A DNA stretch of 55,739 bases from CAZVKN01 sp964627035 (GTDB lineage Bacteria > Electryoneota > AABM5-125-24 > Hatepunaeales > Hatepunaeaceae): the NCBI GenBank assembly GCA_964627035.1, contig CAZVKN010000018.1, forward strand, positions 1 to 55,739. Reading direction: 5' to 3'. The translations under genes and the position numbers were made by a program. Position 1 is the first letter of the stretch, and every line of letters begins with the position of its first letter. Shown one piece after another: positions 15,584 to 24,783 of this stretch. The notes beneath the pieces were generated by a model. That model did no database searches, had not been told where the DNA came from, and saw only the letters and a program-made list of their open reading frames with translations.

Positions 15584-17833
15584 TTATTGCTCCATTAATC
15601 GCGGAATAGCACTGAAATAGAGTTCAGACAGATCCGAAACATGGATGTTAATTATGTCATTCCAACTCAAAGCACTTCCTCCAACAGTTCCAATCTTGCG
15701 AATCGGCAGATCCAGATTCTCTGCCAACTGTTCGATCTGCCGGAAGTTTTGAGGATTGATTGAGATTACAACTCGTCCGGGAGCTTCTCCGAACAGATGA
15801 GCCGCTACAGCCCCGCTGGCGGAGTAGTCAATCTCAGCGCCAATCAAGCCGTCTCGCCCGACTACACAGCACTCTGCAAGGCAGACTGCCAGACCACCAT
15901 CCGAAATATCATGTGCTGATCTGACAATATCTGACTCTGCCGAAGAGCAGAGGAATTCGTGAAGCTTGCGCTCAAGAACATAATCCACATCACAGACTTT
16001 ACCTGCTGTAATCCCGTGGATTGCTTTTAGATATGTGCTTCCTCCAAGACCGTGCTCGTCATTTTCCCCAAGAAGATAGATAAAATCTCCTTTTTGTTGA
16101 AAAGCGGATCCGATGAAATGTGACACATCATCCAGAACACCCAACATACCGATTGTCGGTGTCGGGAAGACAGCTTCTCCATTGGTTTCATTGTAGAACG
16201 AGACGTTGCCTCCGGTTACCGGGGTATTAAATTCGCGGCAAGCCTCACCCATTCCGGCTACAGCTTCCCTGAAGAAATAATACACTTCAGGTTTCATCGG
16301 ATTGCCAAAGTTGAGGCAGTTGGTGATAGCCACCGGTTTGGCTCCTGTGCAGGCTACGTTACGAGCGGCTTCAGCGACATTCAGCGCAGCACCACGTCTC
16401 GGATCAAGACTAACCAAACGACCATTTCCGTCCGTGCATATTGAAAGTCCCTTGGCTGTTCCTTCAACCCGCATCACCGCAGCGTCACCTCTGCCCGGTT
16501 CGAGTGCTGAGTTGGTTCGCACCGACTGATCATACTGAGTCCATATCCATTGTTTTGAAGCAATGTCCGGATCCGACATCAATGCCAGAAGTGCTTCTTG
16601 CGGATTAACCGGATCCGGCAGACTCAACGGATCAAACGATGCCAAATCATCCAGCTCAATCGGGCGTTGCGATTCACGCTTGTATTGAGGCGCACCTCCA
16701 CCGAGTACCAGATTCCAGGCAGGTACTTCAGCTACTTTCTGTCCGCCGTGATGAATGTGCAGCAGCCCGTCGTCAGTCACATGTCCTACTTTAGCAGCTT
16801 CGAGTTCCCATTTGGCAAAGATTTTGTGGATTACGTTCTCCTTGCCTTTTACGCCGACCAGCAGCATCCGCTCCTGTGATTCGGACAGAAGGATTTCCCA
16901 TGGAATGATCCCTTCCTCACGCAGAGGAATCTTATCGAGATCAATGTACATCCCGACATTACCTGCACCGGACATCTCAGAGGTAGAACAGATCACACCT
17001 GCAGCACCCATATCCTGAATCCCGATTAGAGCATCTGTCTGAGCCAGCTCGAGGGTAGCCTCGTTTAGCAGTTTTTCTGCGAATGGATCACCTACTTGTA
17101 CCGCAGGACGTTTCGCTTCGTTGTCTTCGGACAGCTCCTCAGAGGCAAAAGTTGCACCGTGTATTCCATCACGTCCGGTACGTGATCCGACATAAAACAC
17201 CGGATTCCCTTCACCTTTGGCGATTGCTCGGGTGATTTTGTCTGTGCGGACGACACCGACCGCCATGACATTGACAAGGCAGTTCCCGGTATAGGAAGGG
17301 TCAAAGTAAATCTCACCAGCGACTGTTGGAACTCCAAAGCAGTTACCATAATGCCCAATTCCACGAACTACGCCATCGAGTAAGAATCTATTGCGTGCTT
17401 CTGTCAGAGGACCGAATCTTAATGAGTTCAGAGATGCTAGCGGACGGGCTCCCATGGTGAAGATGTCGCGTAAAATGCCACCGACTCCGGTCGCTGCACC
17501 TTGGAACGGTTCTACAGCCGATGGGTGGTTGTGACTCTCGATTTTGAAGGCTACTGCCCAACCGTCACCGATGTCAATCAATCCGGCGTTTTCCTCTCCG
17601 GCTTCGGCGAGCATCATATCACCGGATCTCGGCAGTGTTTTCAACTGAAGTATCGAGTTCTTATACGAACAATGTTCCGACCACATCGCAGCAAAAATTG
17701 CCAATTCGGTAACGTTGGGTTGGCGTCCAAGGATATCATGAATCTTCTTGAATTCTTCCTCAGTCAAGGTCTGAGCTTTCGCTTCGGCGAGAGTGCCGGG
17801 GCGCGTTGGATTGTGGGGTGGTTGTTGTGACAT
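15584..17833 (-). CDS. purL: Phosphoribosylformylglycinamidine synthase subunit PurL
   Basis: 749 aa, matching the small PurL type that works with separate PurS and PurQ subunits, neither of which is in the window. Signatures include FAAMWSEHCSYKNS, KIESHNHPSAVEPFQGAATG (ATP and Mg binding), GIQDMGAAGVICSTSEM, the internal-repeat block NCLNFGNPMKPE and SAHDISDGGLAVCLAE. It makes FGAM from FGAR, ATP and glutamine-derived ammonia in purine synthesis. The start ATG lies immediately after the stop of the upstream small membrane protein gene. Confidence 0.95.
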   Translation of the reverse strand: MSQQPPHNPTRPGTLAEAKAQTLTEEEFKKIHDILGRQPNVTELAIFAAMWSEHCSYKNSILQLKTLPRSGDMMLAEAGEENAGLIDIGDGWAVAFKIESHNHPSAVEPFQGAATGVGGILRDIFTMGARPLASLNSLRFGPLTEARNRFLLDGVVRGIGHYGNCFGVPTVAGEIYFDPSYTGNCLVNVMAVGVVRTDKITRAIAKGEGNPVFYVGSRTGRDGIHGATFASEELSEDNEAKRPAVQVGDPFAEKLLNEATLELAQTDALIGIQDMGAAGVICSTSEMSGAGNVGMYIDLDKIPLREEGIIPWEILLSESQERMLLVGVKGKENVIHKIFAKWELEAAKVGHVTDDGLLHIHHGGQKVAEVPAWNLVLGGGAPQYKRESQRPIELDDLASFDPLSLPDPVNPQEALLALMSDPDIASKQWIWTQYDQSVRTNSALEPGRGDAAVMRVEGTAKGLSICTDGNGRLVSLDPRRGAALNVAEAARNVACTGAKPVAITNCLNFGNPMKPEVYYFFREAVAGMGEACREFNTPVTGGNVSFYNETNGEAVFPTPTIGMLGVLDDVSHFIGSAFQQKGDFIYLLGENDEHGLGGSTYLKAIHGITAGKVCDVDYVLERKLHEFLCSSAESDIVRSAHDISDGGLAVCLAECCVVGRDGLIGAEIDYSASGAVAAHLFGEAPGRVVISINPQNFRQIEQLAENLDLPIRKIGTVGGSALSWNDIINIHVSDLSELYFSAIPRLMEQ

Positions 17834-18477
17834 TAGGTCTTTTTTTGTTTTATGATAACTTCGTCATTGTCTGAATTTTGGACCTCTACCTTTAGGGTCG
17901 CATTACCTCCCAGAAAATCTTCAATTAACTTCCTCCATTTCTCAGTTTCATCTGCATCTTGTTCACCCTGGAAGAAACTGATAGGAATGTAGGATTCACC
18001 CGAAAGCAGTTTTACAAGGGTGGTTCTAATCAGACGGTTATCTGCTTCTATTTCTTCATGAGCAATAGGGGAATATGCTGATCTTTTGATATCAGTCTTA
18101 TTAAATTTGTATTTAAGTGCCTGTCCCATTGCTGATAGTAGATCTACTTGTAGGTCAAATCGCTCATTTAACCATAATTCTAAGCTACCGTCATCGTTTC
18201 TATTGTTCAAATGGTCGTGCAGTGCTTTCCAAGCATCACGTACCTTTTCATTCTTTGTATTGGTTTCATAAAATTCAATCTCTATCATGTTAAGAGCGTT
18301 TACAAAATCGGGTGAAGCTGGAGTTGCTCTGTTCAACATAAGTGTAACAAACAGATGATGTTTTCTTTGAAAATTTCTTCGTCGTTTTTCTAAGAAAACA
18401 CCAACAAGAATTGCCATGATAGGTCCCAATAGTATTGCTACTATTGTAAGCCAATCACTTAGTTCTATGTTTTGCAT
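17833..18477 (-). CDS. Single-pass membrane protein, resembling DUF6680
   Basis: About 214 aa. One N-terminal membrane helix (WLTIVAILLGPIMAILVGVFLE) is followed by a basic stretch (KRRRNFQRKHH) and a largely helical cytoplasmic domain. The N-terminal WLTIVA..LGP pattern resembles proteins grouped as DUF6680, recalled from general knowledge and not checked. The ATG at 18477 has AAGGAG 7 bases upstream; a longer in-frame start lacks one. It is AT-rich relative to purL, with which it overlaps at the stop, and may be an acquired gene. The function is unknown. Confidence 0.72.
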   Translation of the reverse strand: MQNIELSDWLTIVAILLGPIMAILVGVFLEKRRRNFQRKHHLFVTLMLNRATPASPDFVNALNMIEIEFYETNTKNEKVRDAWKALHDHLNNRNDDGSLELWLNERFDLQVDLLSAMGQALKYKFNKTDIKRSAYSPIAHEEIEADNRLIRTTLVKLLSGESYIPISFFQGEQDADETEKWRKLIEDFLGGNATLKVEVQNSDNDEVIIKQKKT

Positions 18478-18608
18478 GTCTTCTCCTTTGTGATTCACAA
18501 ATTTAAACCAATCCAAATTAACCCCAATCTCCCACATAAGTCAAGCCACCACCATTGAAAAGTAAATTACCACCTTTTGTTACTTCGGTCAGCAAAGAAT
18601 TACAATAC

Positions 18609-19355
18609 TCAGTTCATCAACTCATGCAGACTTGATCCGATCAGAAACAGACCGGCAACTCCGACAATCATCAAGGCGGTTCGGCGGAACAGCTCCTCGT
18701 TTACCCGGTTAGCAAGCTTGATGCCGGTGACTGCACCGAAGATCATAGCTGGAAGGAAATATAGGGCATATCTGGAGATGTCCAAGGTGATTATTCCATT
18801 CAGTGCGAATGTTGGCAGCGTACACAGATTTATTGTTAAAAAGTAGGCAGCGATGTTTGAGCGAAACTGCTGCTTGTGAACCTGCTGGTTTGATAGAAAC
18901 AGAATTACCGGAGGTCCTCCCAATGCCGAGCTTCCGGTTAGTATTCCACTGACAATACCGACAGGCACGAATGCAACCTTTTCGTTGCGGACTTTGAATT
19001 TGATACCTTTCAGCAACGCAAATGAGAATGTGACAATCAATATTCCGATTGCCAACTTCAGCATGTTCGGATTTATGTTTTTCAGAACAAATACACCGAC
19101 AGGCATGGAGCAGACACCTGCAATTATGAGCGGCATTATCCGTTTTAACTTGACATGTTGCCGGGCTTGGTAAACCACCATAAATGACAGCAGTGTACCT
19201 TGGAGCATCATCATCGGTACAACCATTTTGGGTGGCAGGATCAGCATCAAAATGGGTACTGTCATCAATCCGTATCCAAAGCCTGTCAATCCCTGCACTA
19301 AAGCTCCTCCAAACAGCAGAAGTGCAATCAGCACGATCATAATCGGTTCAATCAT
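18609..19355 (-). CDS. TSUP / TauE-SafE family membrane exporter
   Basis: 248 aa with about eight hydrophobic segments and the family repeat pattern LTGFGYGLMTVPILMLILPP and SSALGGPPVILFLSNQ in the two halves. Members export sulfite, sulfoacetate or related anions across the inner membrane; the substrate is unknown here. It overlaps the upstream response-regulator gene by 8 bases, so the exporter is probably under the same control as the two-component genes at 19348-21979. Confidence 0.88.
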   Translation of the reverse strand: MIEPIMIVLIALLLFGGALVQGLTGFGYGLMTVPILMLILPPKMVVPMMMLQGTLLSFMVVYQARQHVKLKRIMPLIIAGVCSMPVGVFVLKNINPNMLKLAIGILIVTFSFALLKGIKFKVRNEKVAFVPVGIVSGILTGSSALGGPPVILFLSNQQVHKQQFRSNIAAYFLTINLCTLPTFALNGIITLDISRYALYFLPAMIFGAVTGIKLANRVNEELFRRTALMIVGVAGLFLIGSSLHELMN

Positions 19356-19734
19356 GTACGCTAATCTTGTTCACTGCAGCTCTTTTCAGCACAGCTAACA
19401 GCTCTGACTTTGTAAACGGTTTTGCAAGGTAATCAAATGCTCCGAGTTGATTTGCCTGACGTGCGCTGTCTATCGTAGCATACCCCGTTATCATTATAAC
19501 CGGTGTATTCGGGTGATCCTGCTTCAGCTCTGCCATCAGCTCCAATCCGTCCATTTCCGGCATCATCAGATCTGTCAGCACTATATCAATTCTATCACTC
19601 TTGAATCTGTCCAACGCTTCTCGTGCGGTCAGGACGGTGTGAACAGTGTAATTGTCCTTTCGCAAATGTTTGCGAACTGAGTCGAGGATGATCTGCTCAT
19701 CATCAACGACCAGAACAGTAAGCTCTCGTTCCAT
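19348..19734 (-). CDS. Single-domain response regulator (CheY-like)
   Basis: 128 aa, receiver domain only: VLVVDDEQ (acidic pocket), IVLTDLMMPEMDG with the phospho-acceptor Asp, MITGYAT and LAKPFTKSEL. There is no output domain, so it passes its signal by protein contact or to another phosphotransfer protein. It lies downstream of the Rossmann-PAS histidine kinase on the same strand, the likely partner, but 427 bases of repeats separate them. It overlaps the TSUP exporter. Confidence 0.93.
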   Translation of the reverse strand: MERELTVLVVDDEQIILDSVRKHLRKDNYTVHTVLTAREALDRFKSDRIDIVLTDLMMPEMDGLELMAELKQDHPNTPVIMITGYATIDSARQANQLGAFDYLAKPFTKSELLAVLKRAAVNKISVHD

Positions 19735-19850
19735 ATTTTTATTTGTAATTTATATGATTGTTGTTTATACTGTTTCTTGGAAATATTGCTTCAAGGGGAA
19801 CACGGACATTCCTGAGACCTTTGAAATATTCACTGTTTCGATCTTAATTC

Positions 19851-20056
19851 GTCATTCCCGTGCAGACGGGAATCCAGAAAGTCAATACAAGACTGGATTC
19901 TGGGTCAAGCAGTCTGTCCGATAATAACAATAACCCGCTGTCAGGTCGCCGCACCTGACAGTCACCTTATTGATATTACGTAGGTTGGGCTGTCAACCAC
20001 GGCGGGTTGACAGCGGATTTACCTATTCTCGGACAGATTGTCAAGTCCGGAATGAC
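19851..20056 (-). repeat. F1 element, complete copy in inverse orientation, with dRS3-like arm
   Basis: From left: GTCATTCCCGTGCAGACGGGAAT, then CTGGGTCAAGCAGTCTGTCCG, hairpin B inverted (GCTGTCAGGT-cgccgc-ACCTGACAGT, 19937-19962), a spacer, hairpin A inverted (GCTGTCAACC-acggcg-GGTTGACAGC, 19989-20014) and the outer arm CGGACAGATTGTCAAGTCCGGAATGAC. It sits between the kinase and its likely response regulator. The 19735-20161 gap has no other gene. Confidence 0.88.
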
Positions 20057-20098
20057 AAATGGATAGAAAATAATGGCACTAATTTGTGCAAGTAGGCA

Positions 20099-20156
20099 GT
20101 AGTCGGGCTTGTCTCAAGCCCGTCCCGATTCATCGGGATGAGAAAACCACGGCTAC
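20099..20156. repeat. F2 repeat, imperfect copy
   Basis: GTAGTC...GGCTAC ends enclose hairpin GTCGGGCTTGTCTCAAGCCCG, a second small hairpin CCCGATTCATCGGG and a degenerate half. It ends 5 bases before the histidine kinase stop codon. Confidence 0.75.
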
Positions 20157-20161
20157 CATTC

Positions 20162-21979
20162 TTACACATTAATATCCACCGGCAAAATGATTCTGAATAT
20201 CGAGCCTTCACCCTCTTCCACCATGTCCACTTCGATAGTGCCTCCATGACGCTCGATTATCCCCCAGCTTACCGCCAATCCGAGCCCATTGGTACCTTTA
20301 GTCGAGAAGAACGGTTCAAATATTTTGTCTATCAGATTCTCAGGAATTCCCGGACCGTTATCCTCTACTGAAATAACGCAGCGATTACTCTTCAGATCAT
20401 ATTCTGTTGAGAGAATGATTCTGCCTTTACCCTTCATTGCATCAGCAGCGTTTGTCATGAAATTCAGCATCACCTGAATCAATCGTTGACTGTCACCTTT
20501 GATATTCGGTAAGCTGCTGCTGAGTTGTTTTTCAATGGTAATATCTTTGAAGTTTACCAGTTTGGAAACAAGCTTCAGCACTCTACGGATCACACCGTTA
20601 GGATCAACGTTCTCTGTTTTATGTGTGTCCTGTCGGGAGAAATCGAGCAGGTTTCGTACGATATTCCGACAGCGCATTGTTTCGCGGATTATAACCTTCA
20701 GATCGTTATGCAGCTCACTGTTTTCCGGTAGCTCCTCTCCTATATCCTCGGCATACGCAAGTATCCCTGTTAATGGATTGTTGATCTCATGTGCCACTCC
20801 CGCTGCCAGTTTTCCAACTGCAGCAAGTTTGACAGATTGTACGAGCTGGTTGTGTAAATCCTTCTCTTTGGTAACATCCCGCGCAATCGTGCAAATTCCG
20901 GTCACATTACCGCGGTGATCCGTCAAGGGGAAACGGATAGTGTTCAAATAACAGTCTCGTCCGTTAATCGGGATGATCTCTTTATAATTGCGATGCTCGT
21001 TGAGATCCATGACCTCTCGGTCATGTTCGGTAATGACATTGGTAACTTCTGGTGGGAGGATCTCCTCGGGATAACGACCGACGAAATCTTCGGGATCCAT
21101 GCCGAAACGATTTGTGGTGGCTGGATTGGCAATTATGTACCGCCCATCAATGTCCTTAATCGAGATCATATCGTCGGCGGTATCAACAAATCGCTGGAAC
21201 CGCAGCTCAGCGGATTCAATCTCTCGCTGCAGCATAACTCTCTCGGTGATATGATACCACGTTACCAGAATTGCCTCTGTTCTGCCGTCCGCATCTAAGA
21301 TCGGATTCATGGTAACTTCCCAATGCTGTTCATTTGGCGGAGGTATCTTAATCATGTGCGAGCTTGCCTTATCACTGTTAAGGACATCAAAGAACGGACA
21401 ATCATCTATAAGGCAATGTGCCTTCAGGGGCGTATTGAGGAAGAGGTCGTGACAGTTCATCCCGACAGCTTCTTCGCTGCCGATGCCGGTGAACTCGACA
21501 ATCCGTTCGTTCACGCGGATGACATTTCGATCTCGGTCAAGGACAACGACAAGATCCGGAATACCATCGAATATATACTGGAGGAATTGCCGCTCCCGCT
21601 CGATCTTCTCTTCAAGCTCAACCTTTTCTTTCAGCCTGTGTTTAAGTGTCCTGCGGGCATTCAGCAAATCCCAGAACACACGTGCAAACTGGTGGTCAAT
21701 TAGCTTTGCACCGGGTGGGACAATCTTGTAAATGTCATTTAGAATCGCATCTTTTCCAGTCAGCTCAATGATTAGCTCAATATCAGGGATCGAAAGAATG
21801 TCAGCCATACGTGTACTTGTAGTGATACCCAATTTACGTGCCAATTTTACTCCCGGTGCATCATCAGAGATATCCATGACGCCCTGCACATCCAGCGTCA
21901 GCTCTTTCATAAACGATCCTGTCGCCAATTCCAGTAGGGATTCACACCCTTTCCCGCCGCCGATGATCACGGTTCTCAT
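20162..21979 (-). CDS. Rossmann-PAS-PAS sensor histidine kinase
   Basis: 605 aa without transmembrane segments. Residues 1-110 form a nucleotide-binding-like Rossmann fold (VIIGGGKGCESLLEL, then VMDISDDAPGVKLARKLGI and ELTGKDAIL), followed by a coiled linker. PAS 1 covers about 135-255 and has four Cys/His in NCHDLF...AHCLIDDCPFFD; PAS 2 covers about 260-375. HisKA has the phospho-acceptor in AAGVAHEINNPLTG, and the HATPase has LNFMTNAADAM, DNGPGIP and GLGLAVSWG. The N-terminal domain suggests sensing of a dinucleotide or metabolite, which is inference. Similar kinases are common in anaerobic proteobacteria. Its likely outputs are the response regulator and TSUP exporter downstream. Confidence 0.9.
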   Translation of the reverse strand: MRTVIIGGGKGCESLLELATGSFMKELTLDVQGVMDISDDAPGVKLARKLGITTSTRMADILSIPDIELIIELTGKDAILNDIYKIVPPGAKLIDHQFARVFWDLLNARRTLKHRLKEKVELEEKIERERQFLQYIFDGIPDLVVVLDRDRNVIRVNERIVEFTGIGSEEAVGMNCHDLFLNTPLKAHCLIDDCPFFDVLNSDKASSHMIKIPPPNEQHWEVTMNPILDADGRTEAILVTWYHITERVMLQREIESAELRFQRFVDTADDMISIKDIDGRYIIANPATTNRFGMDPEDFVGRYPEEILPPEVTNVITEHDREVMDLNEHRNYKEIIPINGRDCYLNTIRFPLTDHRGNVTGICTIARDVTKEKDLHNQLVQSVKLAAVGKLAAGVAHEINNPLTGILAYAEDIGEELPENSELHNDLKVIIRETMRCRNIVRNLLDFSRQDTHKTENVDPNGVIRRVLKLVSKLVNFKDITIEKQLSSSLPNIKGDSQRLIQVMLNFMTNAADAMKGKGRIILSTEYDLKSNRCVISVEDNGPGIPENLIDKIFEPFFSTKGTNGLGLAVSWGIIERHGGTIEVDMVEEGEGSIFRIILPVDINV

Positions 21980-22194
21980 ACTAACAAGTCTGTGTTATGG
22001 GATGACTCTGCATAAAGCTGCTATTAATTATTTTGGTTATGTTCGGGGTTTGGTTTTTTGATCTATCGCATGGTCAAATATACCAAAATTCATAGCACCG
22101 TGCAATTTGCCCACGAAAATCATCATCGTGTCGTCAATTAGGTGCGGAATATGGCAACTTGACATCAGAGCGATAACCGTTTAACTTAATCACA

Positions 22195-23568
22195 ATGAAA
22201 TATTTCACCGACATGGGGCTCAGGTTGTCCGATCTGCTGTTAGCCGAAAGCTGTAGCGATAATTGGTACGCCCTGCCGATTCGAATTCTGATCCGGATGT
22301 ACCGCTTTATTCGCATTACCATCCGTGAGTTTCTCGATGATCACCTGTTGTTGAGAGCGATGGCGATGACTTTTGCCACACTTCTGTCGCTGATCCCGTT
22401 ATTAATTATCTCATTCAGCATGTTCAAGCTGTTCGGTGGTGGAGAGTGGTTCATGGAGATGCTGCGTCCTTTGCTGGAGCGAAACCTGACCCCCGGCATC
22501 GGTTCTGATGTAGTTCTGCGTATTGAGACACTACTGCAGAGCAGTGGAAGCAAGAAAACAGGTGGAATCGGGCTGTTGTTTCTGGTCTTGACTGTATATG
22601 GTATCTTTACCGCAGTCGCCGGGGTGTTTAATGGCATCTGGGGAGTGTCATCCAAAGGGAGCATCCTGCAGCGTCTCCCGCTATATTGGGGACTTGTGAC
22701 AATCATCCCGATTTTAGTGCTTAGCTCACTGGCTCTGACCGGATATGTTAAGGCTCTTCCATTGGTGAATAAGGCTGTCGAATCTGTCAGTTATGCCAAC
22801 AGCTTTATTAGCTGGTTCCTTCCTGTGTTTATGGTTGTTCTCAGTTTTTTCCTCTTGTACAGATTTATCCCCGATACACGGGTCAGAACCCATGCAGCTC
22901 TGTTCGGAGCGGTTGTGGCGGGTGCACTTTATGAGCTGGTTAAATTTGCCTTTATCTCTTACACCGGCAAAGTTGTCACTTACAACATAATCTACGGATC
23001 GCTGGCGATCATACCGCTGCTAATCATTTGGATTAACCTGTCATGGGTGGTTGTGTTGATCGGTGTCGAAGTCAGCTATGTCACTCAGCATTACAAACTG
23101 CTGTATAACAAGCGCAAGCATGTGATTTTTTCCCGTCACCAAAAGGATGCGCTGGCATATCAGATTCTGGTGCAGGCTGTGCTTGCATTTCGAGGTAAAC
23201 GGAATTCCGTAACTTTTGACGAGTGGAGCATCCGTTACGAAATACCGTTGGGGATTGTGTCCGAAGTTGTGGATGTGTTATCAGCGGGTGGGCTGCTACA
23301 CAGAATGGGCAAGGCGAGAGATGAACTGCTGCTGACGCAGGATCCGACATATATCACCATAGATCAGATTGAAAAGATCCTGTCACGTGAAAACGATGCT
23401 GAATGGATTTGGCCCCCCGAATCCGATTGGTCGAATCTAAAGGGTTGGATGCAATACCGCCGCAAGTTCGGATCAGGAAAGGTGGATCCAGATATGACTC
23501 TTGATAAACTTGTCTCGGATATGGAAGTAGAAAAGAAAGTTGTAAACTTGAATATCGTCCAATCCTAA
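22195..23568 (+). CDS. YihY/BrkB family inner-membrane protein
   Basis: 457 aa. Residues about 45-300 hold six hydrophobic segments in the YihY/UPF0761 pattern (RAMAMTFATLLSLIPLLI near the start; GALYELVKFAF...YNIIYGSLAIIPLLIIWINLSWVVVLIGVEV at the end). The C-terminal 150 residues are soluble and resemble a winged-helix-like extension (ALAYQILVQAVLAF...IPLGIVSEVVDVLSAGGLL). The family was once wrongly called ribonuclease BN; its biochemical role is unsettled. The following radical SAM gene starts 18 bases downstream, suggesting co-transcription. Confidence 0.88.
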   Translation: MKYFTDMGLRLSDLLLAESCSDNWYALPIRILIRMYRFIRITIREFLDDHLLLRAMAMTFATLLSLIPLLIISFSMFKLFGGGEWFMEMLRPLLERNLTPGIGSDVVLRIETLLQSSGSKKTGGIGLLFLVLTVYGIFTAVAGVFNGIWGVSSKGSILQRLPLYWGLVTIIPILVLSSLALTGYVKALPLVNKAVESVSYANSFISWFLPVFMVVLSFFLLYRFIPDTRVRTHAALFGAVVAGALYELVKFAFISYTGKVVTYNIIYGSLAIIPLLIIWINLSWVVVLIGVEVSYVTQHYKLLYNKRKHVIFSRHQKDALAYQILVQAVLAFRGKRNSVTFDEWSIRYEIPLGIVSEVVDVLSAGGLLHRMGKARDELLLTQDPTYITIDQIEKILSRENDAEWIWPPESDWSNLKGWMQYRRKFGSGKVDPDMTLDKLVSDMEVEKKVVNLNIVQS

Positions 23569-23586
23569 TCCCCACCTCAGACCTAT

Positions 23587-24495
23587 ATGATCTTGAACCC
23601 TGAAGACAAAATTGAACTCATGGAAAGACGGCTGCCGGAAGTGCAGCGTCTGGCTCACGAGTGCAAGCTATGTCCTCGTGAATGTGACATTAACCGTTCA
23701 GCGGGCGAGGTTGGCGATTGCCGAATCGGATACGGTCCGGTCTATTCCAGCGCAAATCTTCATCACGGAGAGGAACCACCAATTTCCGGCACACGCGGTT
23801 CAGGCACGATCTTCCTGACAAGCTGCAATCTGCACTGTATCTTCTGCCAGAACTATCCCATCAGTCAGCTCCGAAACGGAATCGAGACCACTCCACAAGG
23901 ACTCGCCAACCTGATGCTGAATCTTCAGGATAGAACTGCTCACAACATAAACTTCGTCACTCCAACTCACCAGGCTGCAGCGATATTTGAATCTCTCATC
24001 ATTGCTTACCGACAAGGATTGAACCTCCCACTGGTTTACAACAGCAACGGCTACGAATCACTTGAGATGCTGAAGTTGTGGGACGGTATAATGGACATCT
24101 ATATGCCGGATAGCAAATATGCTTGCGATGAAGCTGCTAAGTCTGTTTCAAAGGCAGTGGATTACGTTCACCACAACCGGATATCACTGAAGGAGATGCA
24201 TCGTCAAGTCGGTCTGCTGGAGTTGAATGGAGAAGGTGTTGCACAGAGAGGACTGCTTATACGTCATCTCGTGCTGCCGGGTGGGCTGACAGATTCTGAG
24301 GAAGTGCTCAGGTTTATTGCTGAGGAGCTGTCACCGAAAACATATATCAGCCTGATGAGTCAATATTTTCCAGCCTATAAAGCTCATGACCACGATCTTC
24401 TTAAGAGGAGAATAAACTCCGAAGAGTATGAACAGGTTGTGGATGCATTGGAAAAACACGGACTTGACAACGGTTGGACTCAACCGTATCGGTAG
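23587..24495 (+). CDS. Radical SAM protein, PflA-like (COG1313 type)
   Basis: 302 aa. An N-terminal Cys cluster (CKLCPRECDINRSAGEVGDC) resembles that of PflX-like proteins. The radical SAM motif is SCNLHCIFCQNY (CxxxCxxC), preceded by GTRGSGTIF. Later landmarks are NFVTPTHQAAAI, YNSNGYE and RHLVLPGG, all typical of this subfamily of putative glycyl-radical-activating enzymes. The true substrate is unknown. No glycyl-radical enzyme gene is near. It follows the YihY gene closely. Confidence 0.88.
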   Translation: MILNPEDKIELMERRLPEVQRLAHECKLCPRECDINRSAGEVGDCRIGYGPVYSSANLHHGEEPPISGTRGSGTIFLTSCNLHCIFCQNYPISQLRNGIETTPQGLANLMLNLQDRTAHNINFVTPTHQAAAIFESLIIAYRQGLNLPLVYNSNGYESLEMLKLWDGIMDIYMPDSKYACDEAAKSVSKAVDYVHHNRISLKEMHRQVGLLELNGEGVAQRGLLIRHLVLPGGLTDSEEVLRFIAEELSPKTYISLMSQYFPAYKAHDHDLLKRRINSEEYEQVVDALEKHGLDNGWTQPYR

Positions 24496-24714
24496 CGATT
24501 CCTATCGCCGACAAACTACAATATAACACGGATACACAGGATGGACAGGATAAGATAAAATCCGTTTAATTCATTGTGAATTCTGAATATGTGTTTGGCA
24601 CTGTACACAAGTAGCCCGTACCACACAAGTCTTCAACTTATCATTAAGCTCTTTTATGTCATGATACAGCACAGCCGAGGCTGGCAACATAACTTGTGCA
24701 GTATTAACAAGATG

Positions 24715-24776
24715 GCTGTCAACCGCGGCGGGTTGACACTGGTGAAATAGATTCCGGATCAAGTACGGAATGACAG
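24715..24776. repeat. F1 repeat, partial (hairpin A and one outer arm)
   Basis: GTCAACC-gcggcg-GGTTGAC is followed by ATTCCGGATCAAGTACGGAATGAC. It lies in the 288-base gap between convergent genes. The same gap also has the degenerate ACACGGATACACAGGATGG stretch near 24525 that recurs at 41665 and 50075. Confidence 0.75.
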
Positions 24777-24783
24777 ATATGAA

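Noticed and set aside
24571..24762. Small open frame between the radical SAM and glycosyltransferase genes
   Set aside because: It includes the F1 fragment, has no ribosome-binding site and no family resemblance.
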